Shown here piece after piece: positions 16,026-24,317 of a DNA stretch of 64,000 nt. How positions within the stretch are numbered: the first letter of the stretch is position 1; each line of letters starts with the position of its first letter. The notes beneath the pieces are model-generated. The model saw only the letters and a program-made list of their open reading frames with translations. It did no database searches and had not been told where the DNA came from. The DNA comes from Pedobacter frigiditerrae (GTDB taxonomy: Bacteria; Bacteroidota; Bacteroidia; Sphingobacteriales; Sphingobacteriaceae), in assembly GCF_032678705.1 (NCBI RefSeq), contig NZ_JAVTSS010000001.1, positions 1,550,001-1,614,000 of the forward strand, read 5' to 3'. A program made the position numbers and the translations under genes.

Positions 16026-17177
16026 ATGAAAGACCAATTAGTAGATAAATTTTTAGAGAAATACAATCAACAACCAACCGCATCTTACTTCGCTCCAGGT
16101 AGAGTAAATTTAATAGGAGAACATATTGATTATAATGGCGGATTAGTAATGCCATGTGCCATCACAGCAGGTACTTGGTTACTTTTAGCACCAAACAATG
16201 ATAATGTAATTAGATTTAGTAGTGTGAATTTTGAAGGCGATAAAACCATTGAAATTCAAAAAAGCTACACAAAAAATGGAAATGATTGGTATAACTATCC
16301 ATTAGGTGTTTTTCATGAATTACAACAGTTCGATTGGCTTTCAGGTGGATTAGATTTATTGTATTTTGGAAACATCCCAATTGGCTCTGGTTTATCATCT
16401 TCTGCATCTATTGAGATTTTAACCGCTTATGCTTTAAACGATTATTATAATTTAGGTCACGATAAACTAGAATTAGTTAAACTTTCTAAAAGAGTAGAAA
16501 ATATCTTCATTGGTTTAAATTCTGGTATCATGGATCAGTTTTCTGTTGCTTTTGGTGAAGCTAACAAAGCCATTGTGTTAAACTGTGATTCATTGAAATA
16601 CAAAATTGTAGATTGTGATTTAGGTGATTACGTTTTGGCAATTATCAATACAAATAAAGCTAGAAAACTTGAAGAATCTAAATACAATGAAAGGTATGAA
16701 GAGTGCCAAACTGCTTTGAAGACCTTACAAACAGCAATTAACATTAACAACCTATGTGAGTTAACGGCAGAGAAATTTGCATTACATAGTCATTTAATTA
16801 CTGATGAAACTGTTTTAAAAAGAACAACTCACGTAGTGAAGGAAAATGATAGGGTTCATTTAGCTGCTAAAGCATTAAACGCAGGACAATTAGAAGAGTT
16901 TGGTAGATTAATGTATGCTTCACATCAATCTTTAAGAGAATTGTATGAAGTTTCTGGAAAAGAATTAGATGCTGTGGTAGATTTCTGTAAGGATTACGAA
17001 CATGTTATTGGTGCAAGAATGACTGGTGCTGGTTTTGGTGGTTGTGCCATTGCTCTGCTTAAAAAGGGACAAGAAGAAGACTTTGCTAAAAAACTAACTG
17101 ATTATTATGTAGACAAAGTTGGCTATCCTGCTGCAATTTATGTACATCAGATTGGTAATGGTGTGGGAAGAATTTAA
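16026..17177 (+). CDS. galK: Galactokinase
   Basis: GHMP kinase that phosphorylates galactose at C1. 383 residues, normal length. Signature motifs are all present: APGRVNLIGEHIDYNGG at the N-terminus, the phosphate-binding loop IPIGSGLSSSASIE (about 117-130), catalytic Asp region GIMDQFSVAFG, and the C-terminal GARMTGAGFGGCAIALL. Divergent from galM. Confidence 0.97.
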   Translation: MKDQLVDKFLEKYNQQPTASYFAPGRVNLIGEHIDYNGGLVMPCAITAGTWLLLAPNNDNVIRFSSVNFEGDKTIEIQKSYTKNGNDWYNYPLGVFHELQQFDWLSGGLDLLYFGNIPIGSGLSSSASIEILTAYALNDYYNLGHDKLELVKLSKRVENIFIGLNSGIMDQFSVAFGEANKAIVLNCDSLKYKIVDCDLGDYVLAIINTNKARKLEESKYNERYEECQTALKTLQTAININNLCELTAEKFALHSHLITDETVLKRTTHVVKENDRVHLAAKALNAGQLEEFGRLMYASHQSLRELYEVSGKELDAVVDFCKDYEHVIGARMTGAGFGGCAIALLKKGQEEDFAKKLTDYYVDKVGYPAAIYVHQIGNGVGRI

Positions 17178-17180
17178 TTT

Positions 17181-17230
17181 AGCCGCAGATTCGCAGATTA
17201 TGATTTCCCTGGTTGATGTCCCCACCAACC
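17181..17230. repeat. Two repeat fragments after galK
   Basis: 17181-17200 is one arm of the hairpin seen at 281-323 (AGCCGCAGATTCGCAGATTA). 17211-17230 is GGTTGATGTCCCCACCAACC, which on the minus strand folds to an 8-bp stem (one G-T pair) with a GGGA loop. A related hairpin with GAGA loop is at 61563-61582. Confidence 0.5.
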
Positions 17231-17299
17231 AAAAATTAAATTACTAAAAATTAAAATCACAGAGAAGTTATGGCTATGGACCTGTGGTAAAACCAAACA

Positions 17300-17830
17300 A
17301 TGAGAAAACTAAAACTCGACGAACTTAATCGTGTAGATATCCAAGAATTTAAAGAGCAAGAAAAACTGCCTGTTGTTGTGGTATTAGATAATGTGAGAAG
17401 TATGCACAACGTAGGTTCTGTTTTTCGCACGGCGGATGGATTCTCAATCGAAAAAGTAATTCTTTGTGGCATTACTGCACAACCCCCGCACCGTGAGATA
17501 GAAAAAACTGCCTTAGGTGCAACACAATCTGTAGAATGGGAACATTTTGAAGATACTTTAGCTGCCATTGATTCACTAAGGGAACAAGGTTATCAAATCA
17601 TCGCCATTGAACAAGCTGAAAATAGCACCATGCTTAATACTTTTAAACCTTCAGTAGCTGCAAAATATGCTTTGATTTTTGGTAATGAAGTAAATGGTGT
17701 AAGTGACGAAGCCATGCAAAATATTGATGAATGTATCGAAATCCCGCAATTTGGAACAAAACACTCTTTTAACATTGTAATTTCTGCAGGTATTGTGCTT
17801 TGGGATTTCTTCGCGAAATTAAGATTGTAG
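17300..17830 (+). CDS. TrmH/SpoU-family RNA 2'-O-methyltransferase
   Basis: Methylates a ribose 2'-OH in tRNA or rRNA. 176 residues with only the SPOUT catalytic domain: motif 1 region NVRSMHNVGSVFRTADGF, motif 2 ALIFGNEVNGVSDEAM, and motif 3 IPQFGTKHSFNIVISAGIVLWDF. The N of NVGSVFRT and the S-N of motif 3 match the catalytic positions of the family. Target nucleotide not determinable. The ATG at 17300 is the only sensible start. Confidence 0.93.
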   Translation: MRKLKLDELNRVDIQEFKEQEKLPVVVVLDNVRSMHNVGSVFRTADGFSIEKVILCGITAQPPHREIEKTALGATQSVEWEHFEDTLAAIDSLREQGYQIIAIEQAENSTMLNTFKPSVAAKYALIFGNEVNGVSDEAMQNIDECIEIPQFGTKHSFNIVISAGIVLWDFFAKLRL

Positions 17831-17834
17831 TTTT

Positions 17835-17860
17835 GTCATCCTGAGCTTGTCGAAGGACAG
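17835..17860 (+). repeat. GTCATC half-element after the TrmH gene
   Basis: GTCATCCTGAGCTTGTCGAA, followed by GGACAG, 4 nt after the stop codon. It matches the left half of 42111-42156 almost exactly. Confidence 0.5.
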
Positions 17861-17884
17861 ACCGACCAATAATTAAACGACATT

Positions 17885-18547
17885 ATGGAAAACCTACTTT
17901 TAAAAAAGCTTCAAATCAAATCTGGTTTCAAAGTTAAAGTATTAAATGCGCCAGAAAACTTTACAAATATCGTTGGTGATATTTCGTCAGATATAACTGT
18001 AGCATTTAATGATGTAGAAAACTATAGTGGTTTATTAATTTTCGCTATTACAAAAGCTGAGCTATTAGCTGCGTTAAATCAAGAAGCCAAGTTGATTAAT
18101 GATAAAACCATCTGTTGGATTCTTTATCCTAAAGCAAAATCTAAATTGGCTAGCGACTTAAATTTAATGATGGGTTGGGACTATTTAAAGACCTTCAATT
18201 TAACACCTTGTGCATCTGCAGCGATAAATGAAACTTGGACTGCCATAAGAATTAAACCTGTTGAAGCACAAAAGAAATCTGGTCGTGGTAATGCAGAAAT
18301 ACAAACCAGCGATTACAGCAATTATGTTGATGTTGCCAATAAAACTGTAACACTTCCAGAAGATTTAAAAGCAGAATTAGCACAACATAGCAATGCTTTA
18401 AGTTTCTATGAATCGTTATCTTATAGTAATCGCAAAGAATATGTCCTTTGGATTATCACTGCAAAACAGGAAAAAACTCGGTTAGAACGTATACAAAAAA
18501 CTGTAGAGAAGTTGTTGGATGGTAAGAAGAACCCAACCGAAAAGTAG
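17885..18547 (+). CDS. YdeI/OmpD-associated family protein
   Basis: 220 residues with two parts. The C-terminal part (about 145-215) is the OmdA/YdeI type: LPEDLKAELAQHSNALSFYE, then LSYSNRKEYVLWI and KTRLERIQKTVEKLL. The N-terminal part (about 1-120) resembles a small DUF3052-like domain with WILYPKAKSK. Members are annotated as bacteriocin-protection or OmpD-associated, but the function is not established. It is a single-gene unit bounded by repeats. Confidence 0.78.
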   Translation: MENLLLKKLQIKSGFKVKVLNAPENFTNIVGDISSDITVAFNDVENYSGLLIFAITKAELLAALNQEAKLINDKTICWILYPKAKSKLASDLNLMMGWDYLKTFNLTPCASAAINETWTAIRIKPVEAQKKSGRGNAEIQTSDYSNYVDVANKTVTLPEDLKAELAQHSNALSFYESLSYSNRKEYVLWIITAKQEKTRLERIQKTVEKLLDGKKNPTEK

Positions 18548-18548
18548 C

Positions 18549-18606
18549 TAACCACATAGACACATACCTGTCATAATCTATTACCTTCTATGTGCCTATG
18601 TGGTTA
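18549..18606. terminator. 18-bp hairpin between convergent YdeI gene and Mo-hydroxylase operon
   Basis: Arms 18549-18566 (TAACCACATAGACACATA) and 18589-18606 pair with one mismatch, 22-nt loop. It lies exactly between two convergent stop codons (18547 and 18613), as expected for a shared terminator. Confidence 0.6.
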
Positions 18607-18612
18607 AACATT

Positions 18613-20742
18613 TTAAGCTTGCAAAACCTTATCTGGTGTAATAGGTAAACTTCTAATCCTTTTACCCGTTGCATTAAATACAGCATTGGCAACAGCGCCA
18701 GCAAAGCCAATTATTGCAATCTCTCCCATTCCCTTCGCTCCCATCGGATTCACAATTGGGTCTGGTTTATCAATAAAAATTACATCCACTTCAGGTACAT
18801 CTGCATGTACAGGGACGTGGTAATCTGCAAAGTTGTTATTTACATATCTGCCATAACGATTATCTAAAATAGCTTCTTCCGTTAAAGCCATTCCAATTCC
18901 GCCTACTGCACCCCCAACCATTTGACTACGAGCAGTTTTCGGACTAACAATCTTTCCACTGTCACCAACAGAAACAATCTTACTCACTTTTACCACCCCA
19001 GTTAATTGATGTACTTTAACCTGCACAAAGTGGATAGAAAAAGAGTACATCGAATAATTCTTTGCATCCGGATTATTCTGAGACGATTGAATGGTTTTTT
19101 CAATCATCGGTAAGTTGTTTTTCTTCAATACATCAACAAAGTTTGACGTGGCATCCATATTAGAATTTGCAGCTAATTCTGCAATAGTAGCTTTTAAAGC
19201 TACACAAACATCATTAACGGCAGAACCAACTGTAGAAAGCGTAGCAGAACCACCCTGACTTGGCGCTGGTGGTAAAGAAGAATCACCCAACTCAAAAGTT
19301 ATTTTATCAGTTGGGATATTCATTAGCTTACTGGCTATTAATCCCATTCCTGTTCCAGTACCTGGACCAATATCACTTGTTGCACTTTGTAAAACCAAAG
19401 TTCCATCCGTTTTTAAGATACCTTTTACACTTGCTCTACCTCTGCCAGCATTAAAAACACCTATACTAACGCCGTAACCTATATTCCAAGAACCTTCTAC
19501 GATACTTCCTGGTTTATTTTTTCTTTTGTCCCAGCCAATTTTTGCGGCACCCAATCTATAAGCTTCTTTGATATATTTACTAGAAAATGGTCTGTTTTGA
19601 GCTGGGTCTTTTTCAGGGTCATTTTTAATCCTGAAATCTAATGGGTCCATGTCTAAGGCATGAGCCATTTCGTCTATCGCACTTTCCAATGCAAATGCTC
19701 CAGTAGCTTCTCCAGGTCCACGCATCCAAATAGGCACGCTCATATCTAGCGGAACGATATAATAATTAGTATTCACATTTTCAGAACTGTACATAAACTT
19801 ACTCATGTTCACCACACCTTCTGTAAAGTTTTCGTAGGTAGAGCTTTGCCCGAAAGCAGTATGAGTGATTCCTGTAATCTTACCATCTTTTGTTGCCCCT
19901 AAACCAATCTTCTGGTGTGCTGCAGGTCTATTCCCAACCATTGTAAACATCTGGTCGCGGGTAATAACCAACTTAACAGGTTTTTTAAGATGTCTAGATG
20001 CCATAACTGTAGCAATTTCTAACGGCCATGTTCTTAAAGCCATTCCAAAACCACCACCTACAAACTCAGAATTAACCTGAACACTTTCTGCCGGAATTTT
20101 AAAGGCTCCAGCAATAGTATTTTGGGTAGCCTTTACGCCTTGTGTTTTTGCATAAACAGTAACTTGGTCGTTTGGTCGCCAATCTGCAATGATCCCATGC
20201 AATTCCATCGGATTATGCGTTTCAACTGGCATTATATAAGTTTGCTCAACTTGTACTTCAGCAGTTTTATAAGCATTTTCTACACCCCTAACATAAGGGG
20301 CGGCACCTTGTAGTTTTTTAACCGCTGCATCTTTAATGCTCTTTTCAAAATCCGTATTAAAAGCAGCTTTTTCATAAGTTACCTTAACCAAAGATGCTGC
20401 ATAAGTAGCTCTTTCAAAAGTATCAGCCACAACTAAGGCAATTGGCTGACCATTAAATAATACTTGATCAGTATAAAATATCTTCATTTTTGGGCCACCT
20501 TCTGCTTCATATCCTGCAACAGAGGGTTTGTTTAAGTGAGATAATACACCCAAAACTCCTGGAGCGGCAGCAGCTGCTTTGCTATCTATTGCCGTTATCT
20601 TTCCTTTGGTTATAGTGCTTGTTACCAATACACCATAGGTTAATCCAGGTAATTGATACTCTGCAAAATATTTAGCCTTTCCAGTTACCTTATCAATACC
20701 GTCTACACGGTCGTTTTCATCTTTAAAAAATAAATTTCCCAT
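18613..20742 (-). CDS. Molybdopterin-binding subunit of a PaoABC-like aldehyde oxidoreductase
   Basis: Large catalytic subunit (709 residues) of a xanthine oxidase-family enzyme, binding Mo-cofactor. An N-terminal aldehyde-oxidase/xanthine-dehydrogenase a/b hammerhead domain (about 20-130) is followed by the MoCo domain with GGGFGMALRTWPLE, MRGPGEATGAFALESAIDEM, QGGSATLSTVG, and the catalytic Glu in GAKGMGEIAIIGFAG near the end. Closest in layout to PaoC/YagR. It starts at the last base of the FAD subunit's stop. No export signal of its own; would ride out with the Tat-signal subunit. Substrate unknown. Confidence 0.9.
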   Translation of the reverse strand: MGNLFFKDENDRVDGIDKVTGKAKYFAEYQLPGLTYGVLVTSTITKGKITAIDSKAAAAAPGVLGVLSHLNKPSVAGYEAEGGPKMKIFYTDQVLFNGQPIALVVADTFERATYAASLVKVTYEKAAFNTDFEKSIKDAAVKKLQGAAPYVRGVENAYKTAEVQVEQTYIMPVETHNPMELHGIIADWRPNDQVTVYAKTQGVKATQNTIAGAFKIPAESVQVNSEFVGGGFGMALRTWPLEIATVMASRHLKKPVKLVITRDQMFTMVGNRPAAHQKIGLGATKDGKITGITHTAFGQSSTYENFTEGVVNMSKFMYSSENVNTNYYIVPLDMSVPIWMRGPGEATGAFALESAIDEMAHALDMDPLDFRIKNDPEKDPAQNRPFSSKYIKEAYRLGAAKIGWDKRKNKPGSIVEGSWNIGYGVSIGVFNAGRGRASVKGILKTDGTLVLQSATSDIGPGTGTGMGLIASKLMNIPTDKITFELGDSSLPPAPSQGGSATLSTVGSAVNDVCVALKATIAELAANSNMDATSNFVDVLKKNNLPMIEKTIQSSQNNPDAKNYSMYSFSIHFVQVKVHQLTGVVKVSKIVSVGDSGKIVSPKTARSQMVGGAVGGIGMALTEEAILDNRYGRYVNNNFADYHVPVHADVPEVDVIFIDKPDPIVNPMGAKGMGEIAIIGFAGAVANAVFNATGKRIRSLPITPDKVLQA

Positions 20743-21725
20743 TACGCTTTCGATTTGGCAATAGTTAACGCTTCAATAATTGAGTTTGGGGCAAGCTTTA
20801 GTTTGAAATCATTTTCTCCAAAACCTTTAGCATCTTTCATGGCTAATTTTGCAGCTTCCTCAAAATTTGCTGTAGTTGCTATTTTCCCTTTTAAAAATGA
20901 TTCAGCAGTTGTCAATCGCCAAGGTTTGTGTGCAACACCACCCATTGCCAAACGAACATTTGCTATCAAGCCATCTTTAATTTCTAATGCAGCTGCAACA
21001 GAAATCAATGCAAATGCATATGAAGAACGGTCTCTTACTTTTAAATAATGAATGTTTTTATTTAAGTTATTTACTGGAATTTCTAGCCTTACAATCAATT
21101 CGCCTTTTTGTAAATTGTTATCTTTTTCTGGCGTTGTACCTGCTAAACGATGAAAATCTATAAAGTTTATTTTTCTTTCACCTTTGGCGCCTACAATCAC
21201 TACTTGTGCATCTAATGTGGCTAAACCAACACACATATCGCTCGGATGAACAGCAATACAAGATTCAGATGTGCCGAATATCGCATGCATTCTGTTATAA
21301 CCTCCAATTGCGCCACAACCTGTTCCTGGTTCGCGTTTATTGCAAGGCATAGTGGTATCGTAAAAATAGCCACAACGTGTACGTTGCATCATATTACCGC
21401 CAACAGTTGCTACATTTCTTAATTGTGCAGATGCGCCAGATTGCAAAGCCAACATTAATAAAGGAAATTTCTCTTTTACAATACCATTTTCAGCCAATGC
21501 CGAATTAGAAACCAATGCACCAATATGTAAAACGTTATTTTTTAACTCAATTTGTTTTAGAGGCAGGTGATTAATATCAATCAGCTTTTCTGGAGCAGTT
21601 ACCCCTCTTTTCATTAAATCAACCAAGTTTGTACCACCAGCAATAAATGCTGCTTTTGGGTCTTTACTCACTAAGCCTAAAGCCGTTTTAACAACAGTAG
21701 TTCTTAAGTATTGGAAATTTATCAT
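20742..21725 (-). CDS. FAD-binding subunit with extra Fe-S cysteines (PaoB-like)
   Basis: Medium subunit (327 residues) passing electrons between Fe-S and acceptor. FAD-binding AGGTNLVDLMK at about 29-39 and ATVGGNMMQRTRC at about 105-117. The cysteine-rich insert, with Cys in RTRCGYFYD, TMPCNKREPGTGCGA and SESCIAVHPSDMC, is the feature that in PaoB/YagS holds an additional [4Fe-4S] cluster. It overlaps the small subunit by 4 nt (ATGA) and the large subunit by 1 nt. Confidence 0.91.
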   Translation of the reverse strand: MINFQYLRTTVVKTALGLVSKDPKAAFIAGGTNLVDLMKRGVTAPEKLIDINHLPLKQIELKNNVLHIGALVSNSALAENGIVKEKFPLLMLALQSGASAQLRNVATVGGNMMQRTRCGYFYDTTMPCNKREPGTGCGAIGGYNRMHAIFGTSESCIAVHPSDMCVGLATLDAQVVIVGAKGERKINFIDFHRLAGTTPEKDNNLQKGELIVRLEIPVNNLNKNIHYLKVRDRSSYAFALISVAAALEIKDGLIANVRLAMGGVAHKPWRLTTAESFLKGKIATTANFEEAAKLAMKDAKGFGENDFKLKLAPNSIIEALTIAKSKA

Positions 21726-22342
21726 ACGGCAGTCCCCTTCTCTTTAACTTCTTGTATCGCATCAACTATGTTCGGGTAAGCACCACAGCGACAAATATTT
21801 CCACTCATGTATTCTCTAATTTCTTCCTTAGAATTAGCATGGCCTTCGCGAACACAAGCCACAGCGCTCATGATTTGTCCGGGTGTACAATAACCACATT
21901 GAAAACCATCATGTTTAATAAAAGCAGCCTGCATTGGGTGTAGTACATCGCCATTAGCTAAACCCTCAATGGTCGTAATACTTTTCCCTTCATTCATCAC
22001 AGCCAAACTCAAACAAGAGTTTATGCGTACACCATCAACATGAACGGTGCAAGCGCCGCATTGCCCATGGTCACAGCCTTTTTTTGTTCCTGTTAAGTGT
22101 AATTGCTCCCTCAATAAATCCAAAAGCGTAACCCGAGGTTCTACCTTTAAAACAAACGCTTTGTTATTTACTTTCAAATTCAAGGGGATTTTCTCAAAAA
22201 GCTCTGCGAATTGTTCATCTACTTTGTTATCTGCTGCTTTTAAAACCGTTAATGGTGTTAAGGAAAGGGCAGTAATAAGCGTAGATTTTTTCAAAAAATC
22301 ACGGCGTGTATCACCAGATTGGTTGTTATCAATTTCAGCCAT
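21722..22342 (-). CDS. 2Fe-2S subunit with Tat signal (PaoA-like)
   Basis: Small subunit (206 residues) carrying two [2Fe-2S] clusters. A twin-arginine signal is clear (TRRDFLKKSTLITALSL), so the folded complex is probably sent to the periplasm. Plant-type cluster: CDHGQCGACTVHVDG; second cluster: GFQCGYCTPGQI and GNICRCGAYPNI. First gene of the three-gene operon. No MoCo-sulfurase/insertion chaperone (XdhC/PaoD) gene follows; the next gene on that side is convergent. Confidence 0.94.
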   Translation of the reverse strand: MAEIDNNQSGDTRRDFLKKSTLITALSLTPLTVLKAADNKVDEQFAELFEKIPLNLKVNNKAFVLKVEPRVTLLDLLREQLHLTGTKKGCDHGQCGACTVHVDGVRINSCLSLAVMNEGKSITTIEGLANGDVLHPMQAAFIKHDGFQCGYCTPGQIMSAVACVREGHANSKEEIREYMSGNICRCGAYPNIVDAIQEVKEKGTAV

Positions 22343-22771
22343 AATAAATAAGGAATGGTTATTTCTCTAATATCGGAATAACAAAATTCCTTTCATTAGG
22401 TTTTGGCAATTTAGAAGGATTCTATGTGTTTGTCATTCCGACTTTGGAGGAATCTATTTATAAGAATGTCAAAAATTATTTGAAAAACAAGGTTAGTGGC
22501 ACTTGGCAAACTCAGTCCTTCTTTCCACTTTACTCACCCGCGTGCCTTAGGCTCGTGCCGTTTCTCCCGATAGCTATCGGGAAAGGTTTATTTTACAAAG
22601 GCAGTAGTTCTTATGAAGGGGTTGTTCCTACTAGAATCAAAAAGAAGACAAACATATCAAAGTTAAATCTGCGTGTTTGCGATATTAATTCCGGTTTTTT
22701 TTGTCATCTTAATTATGCAGCATCTTTAAATGATTCGCAGTAGAGATTATTCTTTTGACGGAGGGGTAAGA
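22343..22771. other. Non-coding gap holding repeat elements
   Basis: No gene is supported. The sequence from 22431 begins TGTCATTCCGAC (half of a GTCATT element), and 22482-22614 is a composite repeat. The 5' part next to 22342 must hold the promoter of the oxidoreductase operon. Confidence 0.6.
22482..22614. repeat. Composite palindromic repeat, copy B
   Basis: Aligned with 2828-2966 over most of its length. The palindrome TCCCGATAGCTATCGGGA is at 22565-22582. Copy B lacks the second palindrome present in copy A just after TTGGCA. Confidence 0.7.
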
Positions 22772-23794
22772 TTAAATTTCCGCTAATACAGTTCCACTTT
22801 CCCAAACCTCTAACTTATGTTTAATGCCACATTTTAAAGCAAAGTTGGCTCTTTGGTGGCCCACTGGGAAATCAAAACAAACAGGATAATCAAAACCTTT
22901 AACCTTTTCTAAAACGATATCTATTAATGTTTTGCCAAACTCTGAGCCAGAATCATCAGGTTTTACCTTAAACCCTCCAATAATTAAACCTTTGAGCTTA
23001 TCTAATTTTCCGCTTCGTTTTAGGTTATAAAACATTCTGTCGATGCTATATAAATATTCGCCTGTATCTTCTACAAAAAGTATTTTTCCATCTGTTTGTA
23101 TTTCAGATTTACTTCCAGCTAGGTTTTCAATGCAACGAAGATTACCTCCAATTAATTCACCAGTTGCAATACCCATCCTATTGCTTGTGTTGTAAGTTGT
23201 ACCGTATCTCAACTTTTCTCCCTTCAATGCCTGCTGAATGGAATTAATGGTTTCAATTTGTATCGGTTCTGCTAAAGACCAGTCTGAAGGAAAGCTATTG
23301 CACATTTTAGAGTGTATACTAGCTATATGCACATTAGTGTTAATATGGCAATGGAGTATGGTTATATCACTAAAGCCAATGATCCATTTAGGGGATGATT
23401 TGAATTTACTGAAATCTAATTGATCAATTATCCTAACCGCTCCATAACCACCACGAGCGCACATGATAGCCTTTATAGTTGGTTCATCCAACATTTGTTG
23501 CAAATCTGTTAAACGTTCTTCATCGGTTCCGCCAAATGTAAAATCCTTAGCCCCTACCGTTTTTCCAATAACAACGTTAAAGCCCCAACTTTTCATTTGA
23601 ATAACTGATGGTTCTATTTCAGCTTGAGTGATGTATCCGGCCGGACAAGTTATTCCAATGGTATCTCCAGATACTAAATACGATGGAATTTTAACTTTTT
23701 TGGGTGTCGTTATGGATGCTTCATTTGCTATACTTTTTAATGGACTAATTAAAAGAGATGCTGGAATAAGCGATAAAAAATATTTACGATTCAT
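22772..23794 (-). CDS. Peptidase S66, LD-carboxypeptidase-like, exported
   Basis: Releases terminal D-Ala from peptidoglycan tetrapeptides in known members. 340 residues with an N-terminal signal peptide (MNRKYFLSLIPASLLISPL), so it would act in the periplasm rather than the cytoplasm. Family blocks: GDTIGITCPAG, ARGGYGAVRIIDQLDF, the nucleophile serine in WIIGFSDITILH (SD pair), Glu in FVEDTGEYLYSIDRM, and His in FPVGHQRANFAL. Ser-Glu-His set complete. Monocistronic. Confidence 0.92.
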   Translation of the reverse strand: MNRKYFLSLIPASLLISPLKSIANEASITTPKKVKIPSYLVSGDTIGITCPAGYITQAEIEPSVIQMKSWGFNVVIGKTVGAKDFTFGGTDEERLTDLQQMLDEPTIKAIMCARGGYGAVRIIDQLDFSKFKSSPKWIIGFSDITILHCHINTNVHIASIHSKMCNSFPSDWSLAEPIQIETINSIQQALKGEKLRYGTTYNTSNRMGIATGELIGGNLRCIENLAGSKSEIQTDGKILFVEDTGEYLYSIDRMFYNLKRSGKLDKLKGLIIGGFKVKPDDSGSEFGKTLIDIVLEKVKGFDYPVCFDFPVGHQRANFALKCGIKHKLEVWESGTVLAEI

Positions 23795-23859
23795 TTGGTT
23801 AAATATAATGAAATCGAATTTTGTAATTGCAATTCTAAGAAAATTAATAAAGCTTATTG

Positions 23860-24228
23860 TTACGACTTAGGTTTGGTATAGAGCAGTTGACCAGCATTTG
23901 CCTCCATAAAAGCGTTAAAAGCAACCCAGTCATTATCTGTCCAAGTGCTAGAAATTATGTTTCCAGTGCAAGTATAAACTAAGCGGTTACATACGCCTAA
24001 TGATGATGCACCATTCCAAACATAGAAAACCGTCTCTCCTTTATATTGGTACAATTTTACTGTTGTTCCTTCGTAAAATTTGCAGTCGGCCGTTCCATCT
24101 TTTATCTTTTGGAACCAAGTTAATTCGTCAATAGATCTTCCATCGCAAACCTTAAAACTTTTATTATCTCGTTTACAACCAAAAAAAGAGAGTAGAATAA
24201 TCAGATAGAATAAATAATTTTTTTTCAT
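23860..24228 (-). CDS. Small lipoprotein of unknown function
   Basis: 122 residues. N-terminal lipoprotein signal: hydrophobic YLFYLIILLSFFGC, with Cys at about 18 as the lipidation site. The remainder is a compact domain with WFQKIKDG, YQYKGETVFYVWNG and a pair of later cysteines (GVCNRLVYTC). I do not recognise a family; the pattern 'YKG..VFYV' is shared with small secreted Bacteroidota proteins. Its 3' end is 66 nt from the start of the S66 gene on the same strand. Confidence 0.7.
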   Translation of the reverse strand: MKKNYLFYLIILLSFFGCKRDNKSFKVCDGRSIDELTWFQKIKDGTADCKFYEGTTVKLYQYKGETVFYVWNGASSLGVCNRLVYTCTGNIISSTWTDNDWVAFNAFMEANAGQLLYTKPKS

Positions 24229-24317
24229 AATTTATAATCCTAAACGTTAATTTTTATAAAAATAATCAACTATTTAAATATAAAACATTAACACATAGAA
24301 TTTTATGAAATTTTATT

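Noticed and set aside
18613..20742. Xanthine dehydrogenase for purine breakdown
   Set aside because: The subunit split, Tat signal and cysteine-rich FAD subunit fit PaoABC-like enzymes better, and no other purine catabolism gene is near.
22426..22743. A 105-codon open frame on the + strand
   Set aside because: Almost all of it lies over GTCATT and composite repeats, with no family resemblance. Repeat DNA, not a gene.
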